Assembly (NCBI GenBank): GCA_937892705.1
Contig: CALBGR010000006.1
Span: 1 to 64,000, forward strand
Source of the DNA: an uncultured Candidatus Saccharibacteria bacterium
GTDB taxonomy: Bacteria > Patescibacteriota > Saccharimonadia > Saccharimonadales > UBA4665
Direction: 5' to 3'
DNA: 64,000 bases
The translations under genes were made by a program, and so were the position numbers. Numbering within the stretch: the stretch's first letter is position 1; each line of letters begins with the position of its first letter. Below the pieces are notes generated by a model that saw nothing but the letters and a program-made list of their open reading frames with translations, did not search any database and had not been told where the DNA came from. Shown here piece by piece: positions 1 to 9,678 of this stretch.

Positions 1-1454
1 TTATCCTTGCGCTGCGTGAAGGTGTATAGATATTTGTAATTTCTATCATACGCCGAGCCGTATCGAGCATTCGCAGGTACTAAAACACGACGATTAATAT
101 TATCGTAGTCGAACATTATCTGTTTGCCGTCGCTGACATAACTAAATCGATTACCATCCATCCACGGCATTTTTTTCTGCGGTTCATCGAGTACAAATTT
201 CGTGTCATAGCGATACGCTTGTTCATTTTCTATGTCGTATACATGAATCGCCGTCCTGCTCTGTAGAGCAATATATTGCGCATTCGCTGAGAACGATACA
301 TTATTCGGCTGATCTACCCGCAGCGCAAACAAAGATCCCGCTTTTTTATCAGCGCTACGATTAATCTGGATAATAGGATCCTTGTAAATAAATACCCGCT
401 TATCCACTTGCGAACCAACAACAACATACCAATTACCGTCATATCGAGCTGCGTCCAGTAAGTACACATCTGCTGCTGCAATGTCTCTGAGCTTGTACGA
501 ACGACCATTGTCATACAGTTTTGCCGTTACTTTTCCTTCCGGCGCATCTTTAGCAGTTACATACACAATGACATTTTTGCCATGTGATTTGAAAGCAGCA
601 ACATCAGCAAGCACCCGCTGTGGTTCAGGATTTCTTAAATCAACCTTACTAAGCTCGCCAGTAGTTTTTTGGTGTATGTAATATGTATCTGGCTTTTTAT
701 CGAACAGTGTCACATCTACTGTTGCAGCATCTACATTAAGCTCTCGTGATAAGTTATACGAACCCTCCGGCCGCTGACGATCAACTAAAATATATTCTGA
801 TTTTTCTGCGCCATCTATGGTGTAGTGTCGCCGGAATAAAGCATGACGATTATTATTCGACCACTCTACGAGCTCCCAGCGAGCAGATCCTGTTGTGCTT
901 GTCAGTAGCTCTTGCGGCACACTAATCTCTCTCGGTATACCGACATCTTTCTGACCACGGGATAGATCATACACATCAAATATTGTTTCTCTTTCACCAG
1001 CAAGCTGCACCATAAGCCAGCGCCTATCTGGACTTTGTGTTACCAAACGAGGTTCTGCATCATATTCATGAATAACCTCCTGGCGCAATTCACGCGGAAT
1101 CAGCAGGGGATACACATAGTGATCAACACTACTGCCGTCTACGGTGATATTTCGGCTCCAATCATGATAACCTTCACGCGTAATTCTGAGCGTGTAATCT
1201 CCTGACGCAAGATTAAGCTTAGCATTCGTATTCTCTACACGCTTGTTATTCACATACAGTTCAGCACCCGACGGTTGAGAAGACACAAACACCAGTCCCT
1301 TATGCACCAAATCACCCTCGCGGGTTATGCCAAAACCATACGCATAATAAATGAGCGTAGTGGTAGCCAAGATAATAGCAGTAGCTACTAATACATAGCC
1401 AACAAATAGCTGTATTGCATGTCTACGTCGTTTTTTGGGGTCGAGAAAATCCAT
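1..1454 (-). CDS. PEGA-domain membrane protein (3' end cut by window edge)
   Basis: The frame runs open from the ATG at 1454 to the left edge, so the N-terminus is complete and the C-terminus is missing after about 484 residues. A short basic start is followed by one membrane helix (about residues 18-38). A PEGA-type segment follows at about 50-115, containing SSQPSGAELYVNNKRV and later GDYTLRITREGYHDWSR, the usual signature of this small beta-domain in surface proteins. The rest is beta-rich with repeated short strands around Asp/Tyr, like a beta-propeller, but I cannot name that part. A TACAAT -10 element lies 14 nt before the ATG and no Shine-Dalgarno is seen. The likely role is an anchored extracytoplasmic surface protein of unknown function. 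PEGA assignment is good; the rest is inference. Confidence 0.8.
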   Translation of the reverse strand, partial: MDFLDPKKRRRHAIQLFVGYVLVATAIILATTTLIYYAYGFGITREGDLVHKGLVFVSSQPSGAELYVNNKRVENTNAKLNLASGDYTLRITREGYHDWSRNITVDGSSVDHYVYPLLIPRELRQEVIHEYDAEPRLVTQSPDRRWLMVQLAGERETIFDVYDLSRGQKDVGIPREISVPQELLTSTTGSARWELVEWSNNNRHALFRRHYTIDGAEKSEYILVDRQRPEGSYNLSRELNVDAATVDVTLFDKKPDTYYIHQKTTGELSKVDLRNPEPQRVLADVAAFKSHGKNVIVYVTAKDAPEGKVTAKLYDNGRSYKLRDIAAADVYLLDAARYDGNWYVVVGSQVDKRVFIYKDPIIQINRSADKKAGSLFALRVDQPNNVSFSANAQYIALQSRTAIHVYDIENEQAYRYDTKFVLDEPQKKMPWMDGNRFSYVSDGKQIMFDYDNINRRVLVPANARYGSAYDRNYKYLYTFTQRKD

Positions 1455-1613
1455 ATTCTACAAGCTATATTGTACCTTGGTTTACACAGCGGTTCTAGTA
1501 TATATTTGCTGTCATAAAACTGTACGTAAAACTTGCAGTCGATACGCACAAGCGGTAAGATAAAAACGATCACACAAGAAAGCTTTAGCGAATTAACGGG
1601 GTAACAACGGTAC

Positions 1614-2753
1614 GTGAACAAAAACTATATTATATTGAACGGAAAATATTATGACGCCGTAACGGGCGCTCTTATTAAACCTGTATCAAATCCCTCCCAG
1701 GCAACACACACGCGAGTAAGCCAAACTGCCAAAGCCACCCGTCCAGCCACCGCTAAAAGCACTGCAAAAACCACACCGGCTACTACTGCTAAAACTACTG
1801 TTAAGAAAGCTACTACCCGTACACACCACGGTGCACCAAAAATCCTAAAAGCCCGCAAACCACAGCAATCTAAGACACTTATGCGCTCTGTGGTCAAAAA
1901 GCCGGCACTTACTCAAAAACCACAAGTAAAAAAGGCCTATCCTTTGGCAAAAACAACTTCCGGCATAACAGTAGCACCTAAAAAATCTGTAGCAACTGTA
2001 GACCATTCGCGCCTGCAGCGCGCGCAACAAATAAGCAAAAGTACGCATATCAGCCGCTTTACCGAACCTACAAAACCGCTTGTCACCACAAAAGTCAAGC
2101 CGCTATCTATTAAACCAGCACCAGCACAACCAGTTGCAGCAACACCAAAAGCCGCAGACGCTAAAACAGTCAAAAACCACGCTAAAGCACCAAAAACGCT
2201 TGAAGAGAAAAAAAGAACTTTACTTGAAAACGCCTTAGCAAATGCTAAGAGTCACGAAGAGCCGGCACCAAAAGTTGCCCGAACTTCTCGTTTCAAACGC
2301 CGCAAGCTGATTAGCTCACTTGCAGGCATGAGCGCAGTACTGCTCATTGCAGGCTTTGTTGTATATCTCAATAAAGCTTCTGTGGAGTTGCAACTTGCTT
2401 CAGTACGAGCAGGTTTTCAGGCCTCTATGCCTACGTACACCCCTGAAGGCTATGAGCGTCAGGCTACCAGAGCCGAAAACAAAACAGTAACTATTAGTTT
2501 TGTCTCGCCAATACACAATAGTCAATTCACTATTACCCAAGAAGCATCAAGCTGGGATAGTCAAACCTTGTTTGACAGCATAATCGCTCAAGACAAAGCT
2601 ACCACCTATCAGACTATTCAAAGCAACGGTCGCACGATATACATTTATGACGACAATAAAGCAGCCTGGGTAGATGGCGGCATACTATACAAAGTAAGTG
2701 GTAACGCCAAACTTAAGAGCGATCAAATTGTTTCACTCGCAACCAGCATGTAA
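1614..2753 (+). CDS. Membrane protein with long Lys/Thr/Ala/Pro-rich N-terminal tail
   Basis: A 379-residue protein starting at GTG. Residues about 20-225 are low complexity, rich in Lys, Thr, Ala and Pro (AKATRPATAKSTAKTTPATT and similar), strongly basic and probably disordered in the cytoplasm. One membrane helix at about 235-257 (ISSLAGMSAVLLIAGFVVYL) is followed by a compact ectodomain of about 120 residues. That domain, with SVRAGFQASMPTYTPEGYE and later GRTIYIYDDNKAAWVDGGILYKV, resembles DUF4367-type domains known from anti-sigma and sporulation-related membrane proteins. It is divergently transcribed from the PEGA gene and lies about 50 bp before gltX. No function can be assigned. The basic tail might bind nucleic acid or acidic polymers, but that is speculation. 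Confidence 0.8.
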   Translation: MNKNYIILNGKYYDAVTGALIKPVSNPSQATHTRVSQTAKATRPATAKSTAKTTPATTAKTTVKKATTRTHHGAPKILKARKPQQSKTLMRSVVKKPALTQKPQVKKAYPLAKTTSGITVAPKKSVATVDHSRLQRAQQISKSTHISRFTEPTKPLVTTKVKPLSIKPAPAQPVAATPKAADAKTVKNHAKAPKTLEEKKRTLLENALANAKSHEEPAPKVARTSRFKRRKLISSLAGMSAVLLIAGFVVYLNKASVELQLASVRAGFQASMPTYTPEGYERQATRAENKTVTISFVSPIHNSQFTITQEASSWDSQTLFDSIIAQDKATTYQTIQSNGRTIYIYDDNKAAWVDGGILYKVSGNAKLKSDQIVSLATSM

Positions 2754-2807
2754 ATCCTTGTGACTTTACAGTAGAAAGATACTCCTTTTTGTGGCATACT
2801 TGCACAG

Positions 2808-4259
2808 ATGAGTAACGTTCGTACACGCTTTGCGCCAAGTCCTACTGGCTTTTTGCACGTTGGCGGTATTCGTACTGCTTTGTTTGCGTGGCTTGTGGCA
2901 CGACAGGCAGGCGGGCAATTTATTTTACGCATAGAAGACACTGATCAAGCCCGTGAAGTCGTAGGAAGCGCTGAACATATTCAAGAAAGTCTTTTGTGGC
3001 TGGGACTGGAGTGGGATGAAGGACCAAACAAACCAGGCAAGCACGGTCCATACTTCCAAAGCCAACGCCTAGCTATTTACAAAAAGTGGGCAGAAAAACT
3101 GGTAGCCGAAGGTAAGGCCTATGCAGATCCGTATACACCTGAAGAAGTGCAAGCCTTCCGCGAACAAGCAAAGGCCGAGAAAAGACCATTTTTATACCGC
3201 AATCACCGTCCAGAAAATCCGCCTGTATGGGATGGTACCCAGCCGCTGCGGTTTAAATCTGATCCAAAGCCATATACATGGCATGATGAGGTAATGGGCG
3301 ATCTAAAAGCAGGCCCAGAGGTAATAGATGATTTCATCATCATGAAATCTGACGGTTTTCCAACATATAATTTCGCCCACATTATTGATGACTATGAAAT
3401 GGGTATTACTCACGTTATTCGCGGACAAGAATTTTTAGCCAGTGTACCGAAATACTTGAATCTTTATGAAGCACTTGGTTTTCCTGTGCCGACACTTGCA
3501 ACCGTACCGCACATTCTTGCGCCAAGCGGCGGTAAAAAACTCAGCAAACGCGATGGCGCCAAAGACATTTTGGAATACCGCAAGGAAGGGTATTTGCCGG
3601 AAGCTATGCGCAATTTCCTCGCAAGTCTCGGCTGGAATGACGGCACCGAACAAGAAGTCTTTACAACCGACGAATTAATCCAAAAATTCAGTCTTGACCG
3701 TATACAAAAGAGTGGAGCACGATTCGATGAGCGACGCCTGTTGTGGCTCAATGGTGCGCATATACGTCTGCTGCCGTTAGAGAAGCTGATTAATATGGTT
3801 GGTGATACTGCCGACAAACCAAGTTTCTGGCCACCAGAAGCGTTTCAATTCGACGTCAAGTATCGACATAAGGTATTATCCATTGTTCAAGAACGTTTGA
3901 AGTTCCTTGCAGAACTACCTGAACTAACCACATATTTCTTTGTTGAACCACCTACAGATATGAGTCTGATTGACGAAAATAAACAACTGAAAAAATTCAC
4001 CCACAGTGAGCTTGCAGTCCTGCTTACTACTGCCAAATCACGCCTGGAAGCTACTGATTTTAGCGTAGAGGCACTTACAGAAGCACTAAATCAACTACTG
4101 GAAGAAACCGGGCAAAAACCAAATGTGCTATTCAATCTTATTCGCATAGCTACTACATGGTCACCAGCTAGCCCAGCCCTTGCCGACACGCTGCACGTAC
4201 TTGGTAGAGAAAAATCTCTCAGCCGAATTGAAACTGCAATACAAGCGCTACACGCTTAA
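2808..4259 (+). CDS. gltX: Glutamate--tRNA ligase
   Basis: A 483-residue class I aminoacyl-tRNA synthetase that charges tRNA-Glu, full length for the bacterial family. The N-terminus NVRTRFAPSPTGFLHVGG carries the HIGH-type motif (HVGG, residues 17-20). The KMSKS-type motif is KLSKR near residue 244. The catalytic core is followed by the helical anticodon-binding region. In many bacteria lacking GlnRS this enzyme is non-discriminating and also makes Glu-tRNA-Gln; the window cannot settle that. A CATACT -10-like box ends 7 nt before the ATG with no Shine-Dalgarno, so the mRNA is probably leaderless. A tRNA-Glu gene lies about 12 kb downstream. Confidence 0.97.
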   Translation: MSNVRTRFAPSPTGFLHVGGIRTALFAWLVARQAGGQFILRIEDTDQAREVVGSAEHIQESLLWLGLEWDEGPNKPGKHGPYFQSQRLAIYKKWAEKLVAEGKAYADPYTPEEVQAFREQAKAEKRPFLYRNHRPENPPVWDGTQPLRFKSDPKPYTWHDEVMGDLKAGPEVIDDFIIMKSDGFPTYNFAHIIDDYEMGITHVIRGQEFLASVPKYLNLYEALGFPVPTLATVPHILAPSGGKKLSKRDGAKDILEYRKEGYLPEAMRNFLASLGWNDGTEQEVFTTDELIQKFSLDRIQKSGARFDERRLLWLNGAHIRLLPLEKLINMVGDTADKPSFWPPEAFQFDVKYRHKVLSIVQERLKFLAELPELTTYFFVEPPTDMSLIDENKQLKKFTHSELAVLLTTAKSRLEATDFSVEALTEALNQLLEETGQKPNVLFNLIRIATTWSPASPALADTLHVLGREKSLSRIETAIQALHA

Positions 4260-4290
4260 ATTAAATCTAGAATCCAAGCATAAGCGCTGG

Positions 4291-4296
4291 TACAAT
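4291..4296 (+). promoter_or_regulatory. Extended -10 box giving a leaderless mRNA
   Basis: TGGTACAAT (extended -10, hexamer TACAAT) ends 7 nt before the ATG at 4304, so transcription should begin at or next to the start codon. Confidence 0.65.
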
Positions 4297-4303
4297 AGAG
4301 TCT

Positions 4304-5650
4304 ATGATTGACGACTTTGTGCGCCCACCTTCACGCGGCACAGGAAATAAACCAAACAAACCGGCTGATGATGATTTTTTCCCTGATCTATCACAGCCAG
4401 CAGCGCAGCCGCAACCAACACCACTAGCTCCATCGCAGTCAACTCAGGAACCTACATTTATCACCCCAGAAGAAGCTGCTCAAAAAGACCTAATTGATGA
4501 AACGATCGATCTCAGCAACACAGGTAATGATAACCGGGCGTCTCAGAAATTTTCATTTGACAGCAACAAACCCAAAAAAGAACGAATATGGAAGCGATTC
4601 AGCCGCTGGTTCCAAGGGCTGAATAAAAAACAAAAGGCGCTCGTTATTATTGCTGCTTTGCTGCTGCTTAGCGGTATTGGCGGCGGCATATACGCACTTG
4701 TTACAAATGATAAGCCAGCTGTTAAGCCTGCAAAAAAATCTAAGCAGCAACCTAAGCCAACTACTGTCGCTTCAAACTTAACCGGCCTTCAGGTAAAGCC
4801 GGAAATCAACGAAAAGCCGGTCACCGGTGTTATGATCGAGAACAGCTTAGAAGCCAGACCACAGGCTGGCCTTATTGACGCCGGGGTGGTATTTGAAGCA
4901 ATTGCCGAAGGTGGTATTACACGTTTTCTTGCCCTATACCAAGATACCGCTCCAGAATCTGTCGGCCCCGTACGATCTGCTCGCCCATATTACATTGATT
5001 GGCTACAAGGATTCGACGCAACGTTCGCACATGTCGGCGGCAGCCCTGAAGCACTACAACAAATCCGAAATGAAAACATTAAAGATCTCGACCAAGCATA
5101 TAATGCAAACTACTACCAAAGAGTGACTGATCGATACGCGCCACATAACGTATTTACTTCTATTCCACAGCTCAATGAGCTAGAAAAATCAAAAGGATAC
5201 GGCAAGAGTAAATTCCAAAGTTTGCCCCGCAAAAAAGACGCGCCAAGCGCACAACCTAATGCAAGTGTTATCAATCTTGCTATTTCAAGCGCACGATTCA
5301 ATGTGCAATACAACTATGATGCAGCCAGCAACACATACTTACGCACACTCGGTGGACAGCCGCATGTCGATGCCAACTCATCAAAACAAATTGCTCCAAA
5401 AGTTGTTATTGCGATGGTCATGGACTACAGCATAGCGCGTGATGGCGTGCACTCGGTATACAACACTATAGGCAGCGGACAAGTGTATGTCTTTCAAGAC
5501 GGCACCGTCACCGAAGGCACCTGGCAAAAGACAGACAAAACCAGTCAGATAACCTTTACCGATGTAGCCGGTAATCCGATCAAACTCAACGCTGGACAAA
5601 CCTGGATTACGACTGTTAATGCAGCAAGAAACATTACCTACCAACCTTAA
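4304..5650 (+). CDS. DUF3048 (YerB-like) membrane-anchored protein
   Basis: A 448-residue protein. Residues 1-100 are Pro/Gln/Asp-rich and probably cytoplasmic; a membrane helix lies at about 107-128 (ALVIIAALLLLSGIGGGIYA). The ectodomain matches the DUF3048/YerB family through EARPQAGLIDAGVVFEAIAE and GGITRFLALYQ, followed by VGPVRSARPYYIDWLQGFDA. This family is widespread in Gram-positive bacteria and CPR, usually as a lipoprotein or anchored surface protein of unknown function. The two-component pair just downstream (gap 11 bp) suggests an operon in which this protein is sensed, regulated or involved in signalling at the envelope; that link is inference. Confidence 0.88.
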   Translation: MIDDFVRPPSRGTGNKPNKPADDDFFPDLSQPAAQPQPTPLAPSQSTQEPTFITPEEAAQKDLIDETIDLSNTGNDNRASQKFSFDSNKPKKERIWKRFSRWFQGLNKKQKALVIIAALLLLSGIGGGIYALVTNDKPAVKPAKKSKQQPKPTTVASNLTGLQVKPEINEKPVTGVMIENSLEARPQAGLIDAGVVFEAIAEGGITRFLALYQDTAPESVGPVRSARPYYIDWLQGFDATFAHVGGSPEALQQIRNENIKDLDQAYNANYYQRVTDRYAPHNVFTSIPQLNELEKSKGYGKSKFQSLPRKKDAPSAQPNASVINLAISSARFNVQYNYDAASNTYLRTLGGQPHVDANSSKQIAPKVVIAMVMDYSIARDGVHSVYNTIGSGQVYVFQDGTVTEGTWQKTDKTSQITFTDVAGNPIKLNAGQTWITTVNAARNITYQP

Positions 5651-5661
5651 CTACAAACCGC

Positions 5662-7203
5662 ATGGACCATTTACAGCAATTTATAAAACGTGGAAAACTA
5701 TATGCCTACATTTTGATCGTACTTATCAATTTTGTGCTAATCGCCAGCTGGTGGGTAATAAGTCAAATACTACATCTCCCGTCTCCTGTAGTGTTATCTA
5801 TTTTATTTATACTCGCCATCGCACTACCGCTCATTGTTGTACCTTTGGTGAGTACTATTTTTGTCCAACCGCTTACATTTGTATGGCAGGCAATTCTTTA
5901 TATGGCACCGGAAACTACAAGTGTGCCAGCACCAGAACTGCATAAAGTACGCTACGCCCGAGAACTCGTGACCAATTTAGTCAATCACGTGTATCAGCTA
6001 GCTGATGCCAGCAAACATGTCGCTAAAACAGTAAATAAAGAAGCCGAAGGTTTGCACAACAACTTCATTGCAAATAGCTTGCCGCTTCCACTCATGGTAC
6101 TCGACAAACACGAGACTATACTCTTTGCAAATACAGCCATGTTGCATTACTTGGGACAAAGCGAAGAAGATGTCGTGAATCAAAGCGTGTATTCGCATTT
6201 AGATCTATCATTCGAAACAGACGACACACTTGATACGTGGCTAAAACACGCAAAAAGCAAACATGTCGCAACAAGCAAAACCTGGGAACGAGTACGCCTT
6301 ACCATCCGAGGAGACAAGCCCACTATTAAACTGCTCGATCTTGTGGCGTACTACAACAAATCCAATCCTGCCGGCTATGAAACAATGCTGGTGTGTTTTG
6401 ACCGCACCAAAACGTATGCACAAGACGAACAAGCAATCAATTTTGTGGCACTAGCCGTACACGAGCTCCGCACACCGCTCACGATGCTGCGCGGCTATAT
6501 TGAAGCCTTGGACGAAGAGCTCAAAGGCAAGCTCAACGATGAACTAAGCGGCTTTCTACAAAAAACCCAAGTTGCAGCAGGTCAGCTGGCTACCTTTGTA
6601 AACAACATCTTAAACGTAGCCCGTATTGAAGATGATCATATGGTACTGAAGCTACAAAAAGAAAATTGGCAAGAAGTACTCAACACTGCTATTAATGAAC
6701 TGCGGCCCCGCGCCCAGGTACGCGGTATTGACCTGAAACTCAACATTGCCGACGACCTGCCTGAAGTGGGCGCCGATCGCGTTAGCTTGTATGAAGTTAT
6801 CAGCAACCTTATTGACAATGCGATCAAATACAGCGGCCAAGGCAAAGAAATTATTGTCTCTGCCAAACTTTCCAAAGATGGACTCGTTGAAACCACAATA
6901 GAAGACCATGGCGTCGGAATTCCTGCGAGCGCTATACCGCGTGTTTTTGACAAGTTTTACCGCGACCACCACAACCGTTCACAAATCGGCGGCTCAGGAC
7001 TAGGGTTATACTTATGCAAAACAATCATTAAAGCTCACGGCGGCAACATATGGGTACACTCCAAAGAAGGTGAGGGAAGCACATTTGGCTTCACCTTGCT
7101 ACCATACAGCGAACTTGCAGATGAACTGAAGAACGAGGATAATGAAGGCATTGTCCGAAACGCCCACGGCTGGATAAAAAACCATTCACTGTATCGGGGA
7201 TAA
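5662..7203 (+). CDS. Membrane sensor histidine kinase with PAS domain
   Basis: A 513-residue kinase. Two or three membrane helices occupy about residues 8-80, followed by a linker and a PAS-like domain at about 130-250 (LPLPLMVLDKHETILFANTA). The HisKA dimerisation domain carries the phospho-acceptor His in VHELRTPLTMLRG near residue 266. The HATPase_c domain shows the N box NLIDNAIKYS, the G1 box EDHGVGIP and the G2 box GSGLGLYLCK, so all catalytic motifs are intact. It lies between the DUF3048 gene and its cognate response regulator (2-bp gap) and is surely co-transcribed with both. The signal is unknown; the PAS domain may sense an internal cue. Confidence 0.93.
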   Translation: MDHLQQFIKRGKLYAYILIVLINFVLIASWWVISQILHLPSPVVLSILFILAIALPLIVVPLVSTIFVQPLTFVWQAILYMAPETTSVPAPELHKVRYARELVTNLVNHVYQLADASKHVAKTVNKEAEGLHNNFIANSLPLPLMVLDKHETILFANTAMLHYLGQSEEDVVNQSVYSHLDLSFETDDTLDTWLKHAKSKHVATSKTWERVRLTIRGDKPTIKLLDLVAYYNKSNPAGYETMLVCFDRTKTYAQDEQAINFVALAVHELRTPLTMLRGYIEALDEELKGKLNDELSGFLQKTQVAAGQLATFVNNILNVARIEDDHMVLKLQKENWQEVLNTAINELRPRAQVRGIDLKLNIADDLPEVGADRVSLYEVISNLIDNAIKYSGQGKEIIVSAKLSKDGLVETTIEDHGVGIPASAIPRVFDKFYRDHHNRSQIGGSGLGLYLCKTIIKAHGGNIWVHSKEGEGSTFGFTLLPYSELADELKNEDNEGIVRNAHGWIKNHSLYRG

Positions 7204-7205
7204 CT

Positions 7206-7601
7206 ATGGAAGACGCGTCAAATACCCAAACCAGTAAGAAAATCCTGTGTATCGAAGATGAGCTGTTTATCGGCGAACTTTATAGCCGCGCGCTTAAAAA
7301 AGCAGGGTACGACGTCACGGTAGAACCCGACGGACAAAAGGGCCTAGAGCTAGCCCAAACCAATCAATTCGATATTATTTTGCTTGATCTCATGATCCCA
7401 ACCATTACTGGTATTGACGTATTGCATCAGCTGCGCGACAAAAATAAAACACCCGAGCTGAAAGCGAAAATTATCATTACAACCAATCTCGAACAACGCG
7501 AAGAAGTAAAAGCCGATATCGAACACCAAGCTGACGGCTATATTGTCAAAGCTAACATTACGCCTCGCGAGCTCGTCGACTTCTTAAACAACATCCAATA
7601 A
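7206..7601 (+). CDS. Single-domain response regulator (CheY-like)
   Basis: A 131-residue receiver domain with no output domain. The acidic pair is E17-D18, the phospho-acceptor Asp61 lies in IILLDLMIP, and a Lys in GYIVKANI takes the place of the conserved switch lysine. Its start follows the upstream kinase gene by 2 bp, so it is the obvious partner of that kinase. With no DNA-binding or enzymatic domain, it probably acts by protein-protein contacts, as CheY-like regulators do. Confidence 0.93.
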   Translation: MEDASNTQTSKKILCIEDELFIGELYSRALKKAGYDVTVEPDGQKGLELAQTNQFDIILLDLMIPTITGIDVLHQLRDKNKTPELKAKIIITTNLEQREEVKADIEHQADGYIVKANITPRELVDFLNNIQ

Positions 7602-7671
7602 GCAGAGTATGACAACCTGTTGCAACTAATGATATGATTGAATGCAACAAATTAAGCGACAGGGGACTGTG

Positions 7672-9213
7672 ATGTTGGGAAAAGACAAGTTCTTTGAAGT
7701 ACACCGAAATCAGGGAATTGCTTTGACATATGATGATGTGCGTCTGATAACCGGTCCAAGTGATTATTCTCCGAGCGAAATTGATATAACGAGTCACTTT
7801 TCTCGTAATGTCGAATTAAAAGTCCCTATTGTCAGCGCTGCAATGGACACAGTAACCGAGTCGAAAATGGCCATAGCTATGGCCAAATTAGGCGGTTTGG
7901 GGGTAATTCATGCCGGACTTTCTATTGAAGAGCAACGCAGAGAAGTAAGAAGAACTAAATTACATTTAAACGGCATCGTCGAAAAACCTGTCACCATATC
8001 GCCTGATATTCAGCTTCGTGAAGTAGAAACAATGAGAAAACAAAACGATTTCGATTTCCGAACCTTTCCAGTTGTCAATAATGAAGGGAAGTTTATAGGT
8101 ATACTTACCGGCAAAGACGTTGAGTATGCCGAAGACTATTCGAAAACAGTTGCCGAAGCGATGACACCCGCTACAGAGGTTATAACCATCTCAGCCCGTC
8201 ACAAATACGATATCCAGGCAATTTATGATCTAATGCGTCAGCACAAAATCAGCACACTGCCTGTATTAAATGAAAATGGAGAAGTTGCCAGCATGTTTGT
8301 ATTTTCCGACGTCAAGCGCGTTATTGCCGGCAACCCCGACCAATATAATCTAGACGAAAACGGCCGCCTCCGAGTTGCTGCGGCAGTACCAACAGGCGAA
8401 GACGGTCTTGCTCGTATCGAAGCCATGCACAAATACTTAGATGTGGTTGTGTTTGACAGCGCACAAGGAGACTCCAAATACGCTCGCCAAAGTCTGCGTG
8501 ATGCACGAAAGCTGCTCGATAGCATGCGCTCAAGTATCCGGGAAGCAAAGGATGCATTTAATGACATTGATATCGTTGTTGGCAATATATCATCACCACA
8601 AAGTGTGCGTGAGCTTGTAATCGATGAAGTAGACGGCATAAAAGTCGGACAAGGCCCTGGCTCTATCTGCACCACGCGTTCTGAAACCGGTATTGGTATG
8701 CCGCAGGTAACAGCCGTATATGAAATTGCGAGAGAAGCTGAAAAAGTAGCCTACGAAGAAAATCGAAAACCAATACCAATCTGTGCAGACGGAGGCATTA
8801 CAAATCGTGGCGACATATCAATTGCTATTGCTGCAGGCGCACACTCGGTTATGATTGGCAGCAAACTTGCCGGAACCGACGAAGCGCCCGGCAAAGTAAT
8901 ATATGATAGCGGAAGACAGGTGAAAAAATACCGCGGAATGGGCTCGCCAAGTGCTATACGTGACAGCGCTGCATCACGCAAACGATACGATATCGAAGAA
9001 TCTGGCGTTATGCTTGCAGAAGGCGTGGAAGCAATCATTCCTTATGTCGGCTCCGTAGCAACAGTAGTTGCCTTGCAGGCACAAGCGTTGCGAAAAAGCA
9101 TGTCCTACTGTGGCGCACCAAACATAGAACATCATCGAAAACACACTCCATTCGTACGAATCACTGATAAGGGGTTGCGGGAGTCACACCCTCACGATGT
9201 ATACGTACAATAA
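7672..9213 (+). CDS. guaB: Inosine-5'-monophosphate dehydrogenase
   Basis: About 513 residues, catalysing NAD-dependent oxidation of IMP to XMP, the first step toward GTP. The TIM barrel is interrupted by a pair of CBS domains (about residues 90-205). The catalytic loop GPGSICTTR holds the active-site Cys near residue 333, followed by GIGMPQVTAV and the flap motif YRGMGSP. I chose the ATG at 7672 because AGGGG lies 7 nt upstream and the protein then begins MLGKDKFFEV. The ATG at 7642 follows a TATGAT -10 box by only 3 nt and would lie upstream of the expected transcription start. The gene is monocistronic, with its own promoter just after the response regulator. Confidence 0.97.
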   Translation: MLGKDKFFEVHRNQGIALTYDDVRLITGPSDYSPSEIDITSHFSRNVELKVPIVSAAMDTVTESKMAIAMAKLGGLGVIHAGLSIEEQRREVRRTKLHLNGIVEKPVTISPDIQLREVETMRKQNDFDFRTFPVVNNEGKFIGILTGKDVEYAEDYSKTVAEAMTPATEVITISARHKYDIQAIYDLMRQHKISTLPVLNENGEVASMFVFSDVKRVIAGNPDQYNLDENGRLRVAAAVPTGEDGLARIEAMHKYLDVVVFDSAQGDSKYARQSLRDARKLLDSMRSSIREAKDAFNDIDIVVGNISSPQSVRELVIDEVDGIKVGQGPGSICTTRSETGIGMPQVTAVYEIAREAEKVAYEENRKPIPICADGGITNRGDISIAIAAGAHSVMIGSKLAGTDEAPGKVIYDSGRQVKKYRGMGSPSAIRDSAASRKRYDIEESGVMLAEGVEAIIPYVGSVATVVALQAQALRKSMSYCGAPNIEHHRKHTPFVRITDKGLRESHPHDVYVQ

Positions 9214-9678
9214 ATAGCGGTACTCGATTGGCAGCTATACCACCAAGCTCCACGAGGTATTGATTAATTACTAGAATAATGTTATAATATAAAAATAGGG
9301 TTGTGTCTCTTTTAAGAAAAGATTTATAAAAACTTAAGAATTGTATTGACAGACATTAGTTGGTCGGGACTATACTAATAGTTAGCCATGTGTGGGCTTT
9401 TGGGACTTCCAAATTCCTCCACACAGACTTTACAAGATTTCATAAGATTTTAGGGTAGCATACACACTGATCAAACGATTAAGCGTCCCTGCGAATCCCT
9501 TTAGAACTCATGTTTTGTGAAGCAGTATCTGTAGGCACGGTCAGATAGCTGTAATTCATAAAACATTCTTTTATCAAAAGCCGTCCACCGAAGTAAATAA
9601 GCTATCGGTTTCTCTTTGATGTATCAACATTTAATAAAACAGCACACCTCTTAGATGCTGTATGGGAGGCTGTATCTT
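9214..9678 (+). promoter_or_regulatory. Long structured leader of the umuDC-like operon
   Basis: This 465-bp stretch has no convincing ORF. A strong promoter (TTGATT at 9260, 17-bp spacer, TATAAT at 9283) comes first, then a second weak one (TTGACA at 9346, TATACT at 9371, 19-bp spacer). Hairpins are visible: TGTGTGG/CCACACA at 9389-9425 with an inner UUUGG/CCAAA stem, a CAG-AUCUG stem around 9523-9555, and ACAGC/GCTGT just before the Shine-Dalgarno. The last hairpin contains CACCTCTT, which could pair with the GGGAGG ribosome site. GAACTCATGTTT (9504-9515) resembles the GAAC-N4-GTTC LexA box. The region may hold a regulatory leader or a separate small RNA. Confidence 0.45.
9260..9288 (+). 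promoter_or_regulatory. Promoter, TTGATT-17-TATAAT
   Basis: A near-consensus housekeeping sigma-70 promoter. The transcript start is followed by AGGGTTGTGTC, a string that also appears just after the promoter at 23601-23629. Confidence 0.7.

Noticed and set aside
4365..4371. CTGATGA as a second hammerhead core
   Set aside because: Lies in coding sequence with no stem II or GAAA partner; the same holds for 29173-29179 and near 13257.
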